A stretch of DNA of 64,000 nucleotides from contig JAFKAC010000116.1 of the NCBI GenBank assembly GCA_025766275.1, forward strand, positions 104,628 to 168,627, written 5' to 3'. Positions within the stretch are counted from its first letter, which is position 1. Every line of letters begins with the position of its first letter. The notes below the pieces were generated by a model. The model worked only from the letters and a program-made list of their open reading frames with translations. It had not been told where the DNA came from and did not search any database. Shown here one piece after another: positions 63,170-64,000 of this stretch. A program made the position numbers and the translations under genes. The stretch comes from Lactarius indigo. Taxonomy: Eukaryota > Basidiomycota > Agaricomycetes > Russulales > Russulaceae.

Positions 63170-63183
63170 TTTAGGGTTTAGGG
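63170..63183 (+). repeat. Interstitial telomeric repeat
   Basis: Two perfect TTTAGGG units in the same orientation as the terminal array, exactly at the truncation point of Gyp-5. Confidence 0.9.
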
Positions 63184-63840
63184 AGGGAGTAACAAAGCAC
63201 CGAGCGATAGCGAGGTGCTGGAACTGATGATTTGGCGAAAGAGGGCCAAGAGCAGTGGGGGCTACCCAGTGCTAACCCTTTCGCTTATAAGCTCATCAGG
63301 GCCTTCTTTCGATTACTAATACCTTCCTCTCGCTGGCACTCGGTCTGTGAGAGGTTAGAAGTGGGGGTCAACTGGAAAACAACACCTAACTACAGTCGAC
63401 CCCGAAGGGGTCGACAAGCGCTGTTCAAACATTCTGTACATACCAGCCATGCTAAGCTGTTGGACATAGGACACAGAATTATGTTTGCCTACCTTCCGGT
63501 GAGAAACGGGGGGCAAGGCGGCGACTTCAAAGGGGTAAGATCTCCCATCGAGATTAAATCGTTACGCACATGCCGACAGGCGCGGAGCGCCTGTCCCCTG
63601 TTCCTGTCCCTGGGGATTCCCCATAACCTCTCCTAGTGCCGGCACAGGCACACCGATCGTGATCTACCCCCGAGGGGATAAACCCAAATGGGGAAGATGA
63701 TCTAGACCGTAAGGCACACCGTCGGGGAAATCCGCTTACTCCGTTCCGGTCCGGACTAGCGCCGGACACGTAATAGTTTCAGGGCCGAATAAGCGCCTAG
63801 GTCACGTGACCACCCAGAACCGCATCTGTTTAACGAAAGG
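63184..63840. other. Subtelomeric segment, hairpin-rich, no gene
   Basis: About 650 bp between the two telomeric tracts. No convincing gene; the 134-codon plus-strand frame at 63232 has no recognisable feature. Two perfect GC-rich hairpins: GTCGACCCC-GAA-GGGGTCGAC (63395-63415) and GACAGGCGC-GGA-GCGCCTGTC (63575-63595), plus several shorter palindromes. Unlike any other sequence in the window. Confidence 0.6.
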
Positions 63841-64000
63841 TTTAGGGTTTAAGGTTTAAGGGTTTAGGGTTTAGGGTTTAGGGTTTAGGGTTTAGGGTTT
63901 AGGGTTTAGGGTTTAGGGTTTAGGGTTTAGGGTTTAGGGTTTAGGGTTTAGGGTTTAGGGTTTAGGGTTTAGGGTTTAGGGTTTAGGGTTTAGGGTTTAG
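63841..64000 (+). repeat. Telomere, (TTTAGGG)n
   Basis: 160 nt of TTTAGGG units in the G-rich-strand direction expected for a right chromosome end. The innermost units are variant (TTTAAGG, TTTAAGGG); the rest are perfect to the window end. Confidence 0.97.

Noticed and set aside
63841..64000. Plant or oomycete origin suggested by TTTAGGG
   Set aside because: The FunK1 kinase relic, 52-57 nt introns, Tad1-like LINE and Tf1-like chromoviruses fit a fungus better. It remains open until other contig ends are checked.
1..64000. tRNA and rRNA genes
   Set aside because: I saw no cloverleaf with conserved box A and B or rRNA-like stretch; the tRNA-like match at 6712 is only a primer site.

Overview
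The window is the right-hand end of a fungal chromosome. It finishes in an array of (TTTAGGG)n from 63841 to 64000, and almost everything inside that is transposable elements nested in one another. A decayed fungal-specific kinase gene (FunK1 type) with 52- and 57-nt introns, a Tad1-like LINE, and chromodomain Ty3/gypsy elements of the Tf1/sushi type suggest a filamentous fungus, probably an agaricomycete basidiomycete. The species cannot be named from this sequence. I see no intact host gene. I use these labels: Cop-1 (Ty1/copia, 6086-12462), Gyp-1 (16116-24627), Gyp-2 (24990-42739), Gyp-3 (25761-35554), Gyp-4 (44393-52186), Gyp-5 (minus-strand gypsy remnant), the LINE, and the Tc1 element.

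Layout. 1-640: no gene. 671-3108 (-): FunK1 pseudogene. 3393-5000 (-): relic of a LINE ORF1, split by a solo Gyp-2-type LTR. 5317-6085, 12463-15197 and 62289-63169 (-): one decayed gypsy element, Gyp-5, cut open first by Cop-1 (target duplication TATAT) and then by a Tc1 element (15198-62288, target TA). The LINE (15561 to about 60264, 13-bp target duplication) sits inside the Tc1 transposase gene. Inside the LINE lie Gyp-1 (CCACT duplication), Gyp-2 (CATGG), Gyp-4 (imperfect TGCG/TGCA) and an inverted solo Gyp-1-type LTR (GAGGA). Gyp-1 contains a solo Cop-1-type LTR (TAGAA). Gyp-2 contains Gyp-3 (GCACC). A further LTR-like insert at 60798-61587 splits the Tc1 transposase. Removing the inserts restores the reading frames of the LINE ORF1, LINE ORF2 and the Gyp-1 integrase. 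The Tc1 transposase still has a stop and a one-base shift.

How the elements work. Cop-1 is intact: one 1440-codon Gag-Pol ORF, LTRs I read as identical, and a primer site fitting half of initiator tRNA-Met. The four plus-strand Ty3 elements share a plan. A TATA box lies 33-35 nt before a 10-11 nt sequence that is complementary to a site 1-2 nt inside the 5' LTR, which is Tf1-like self-priming. Gag is followed by Pol in the -1 frame at a G-GRT-TTT heptamer. Gag, protease, RT, RNase H, integrase and chromodomain follow in order. Gyp-1, -2, -4 and -5 also carry an extra 3' coding domain after the chromodomain, with four zinc knuckles in Gyp-1 and Gyp-2.

Most striking feature. The 5' parts of these Ty3 transcripts avoid ATG. 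In Gyp-3 there is no ATG in any forward frame from the predicted transcript start (26241) to the gag ATG (29559), about 3.3 kb that nevertheless holds three long open frames. In Gyp-2 there is none for about 1.19 kb of element sequence, which includes 209 codons of open Gag frame. In all four elements the first long frame begins at GTG-GC(T/A). This suggests non-AUG initiation of N-terminally extended Gag, or of extra proteins in Gyp-3, together with leaky scanning to a downstream AUG.

Decay. The pol frames of the four Ty3 elements are broken only by nonsense codons, mostly TGA where relatives have Arg. Differences between paired LTRs are nearly all transitions, as expected from deamination of methylated CpG or a RIP-like process.
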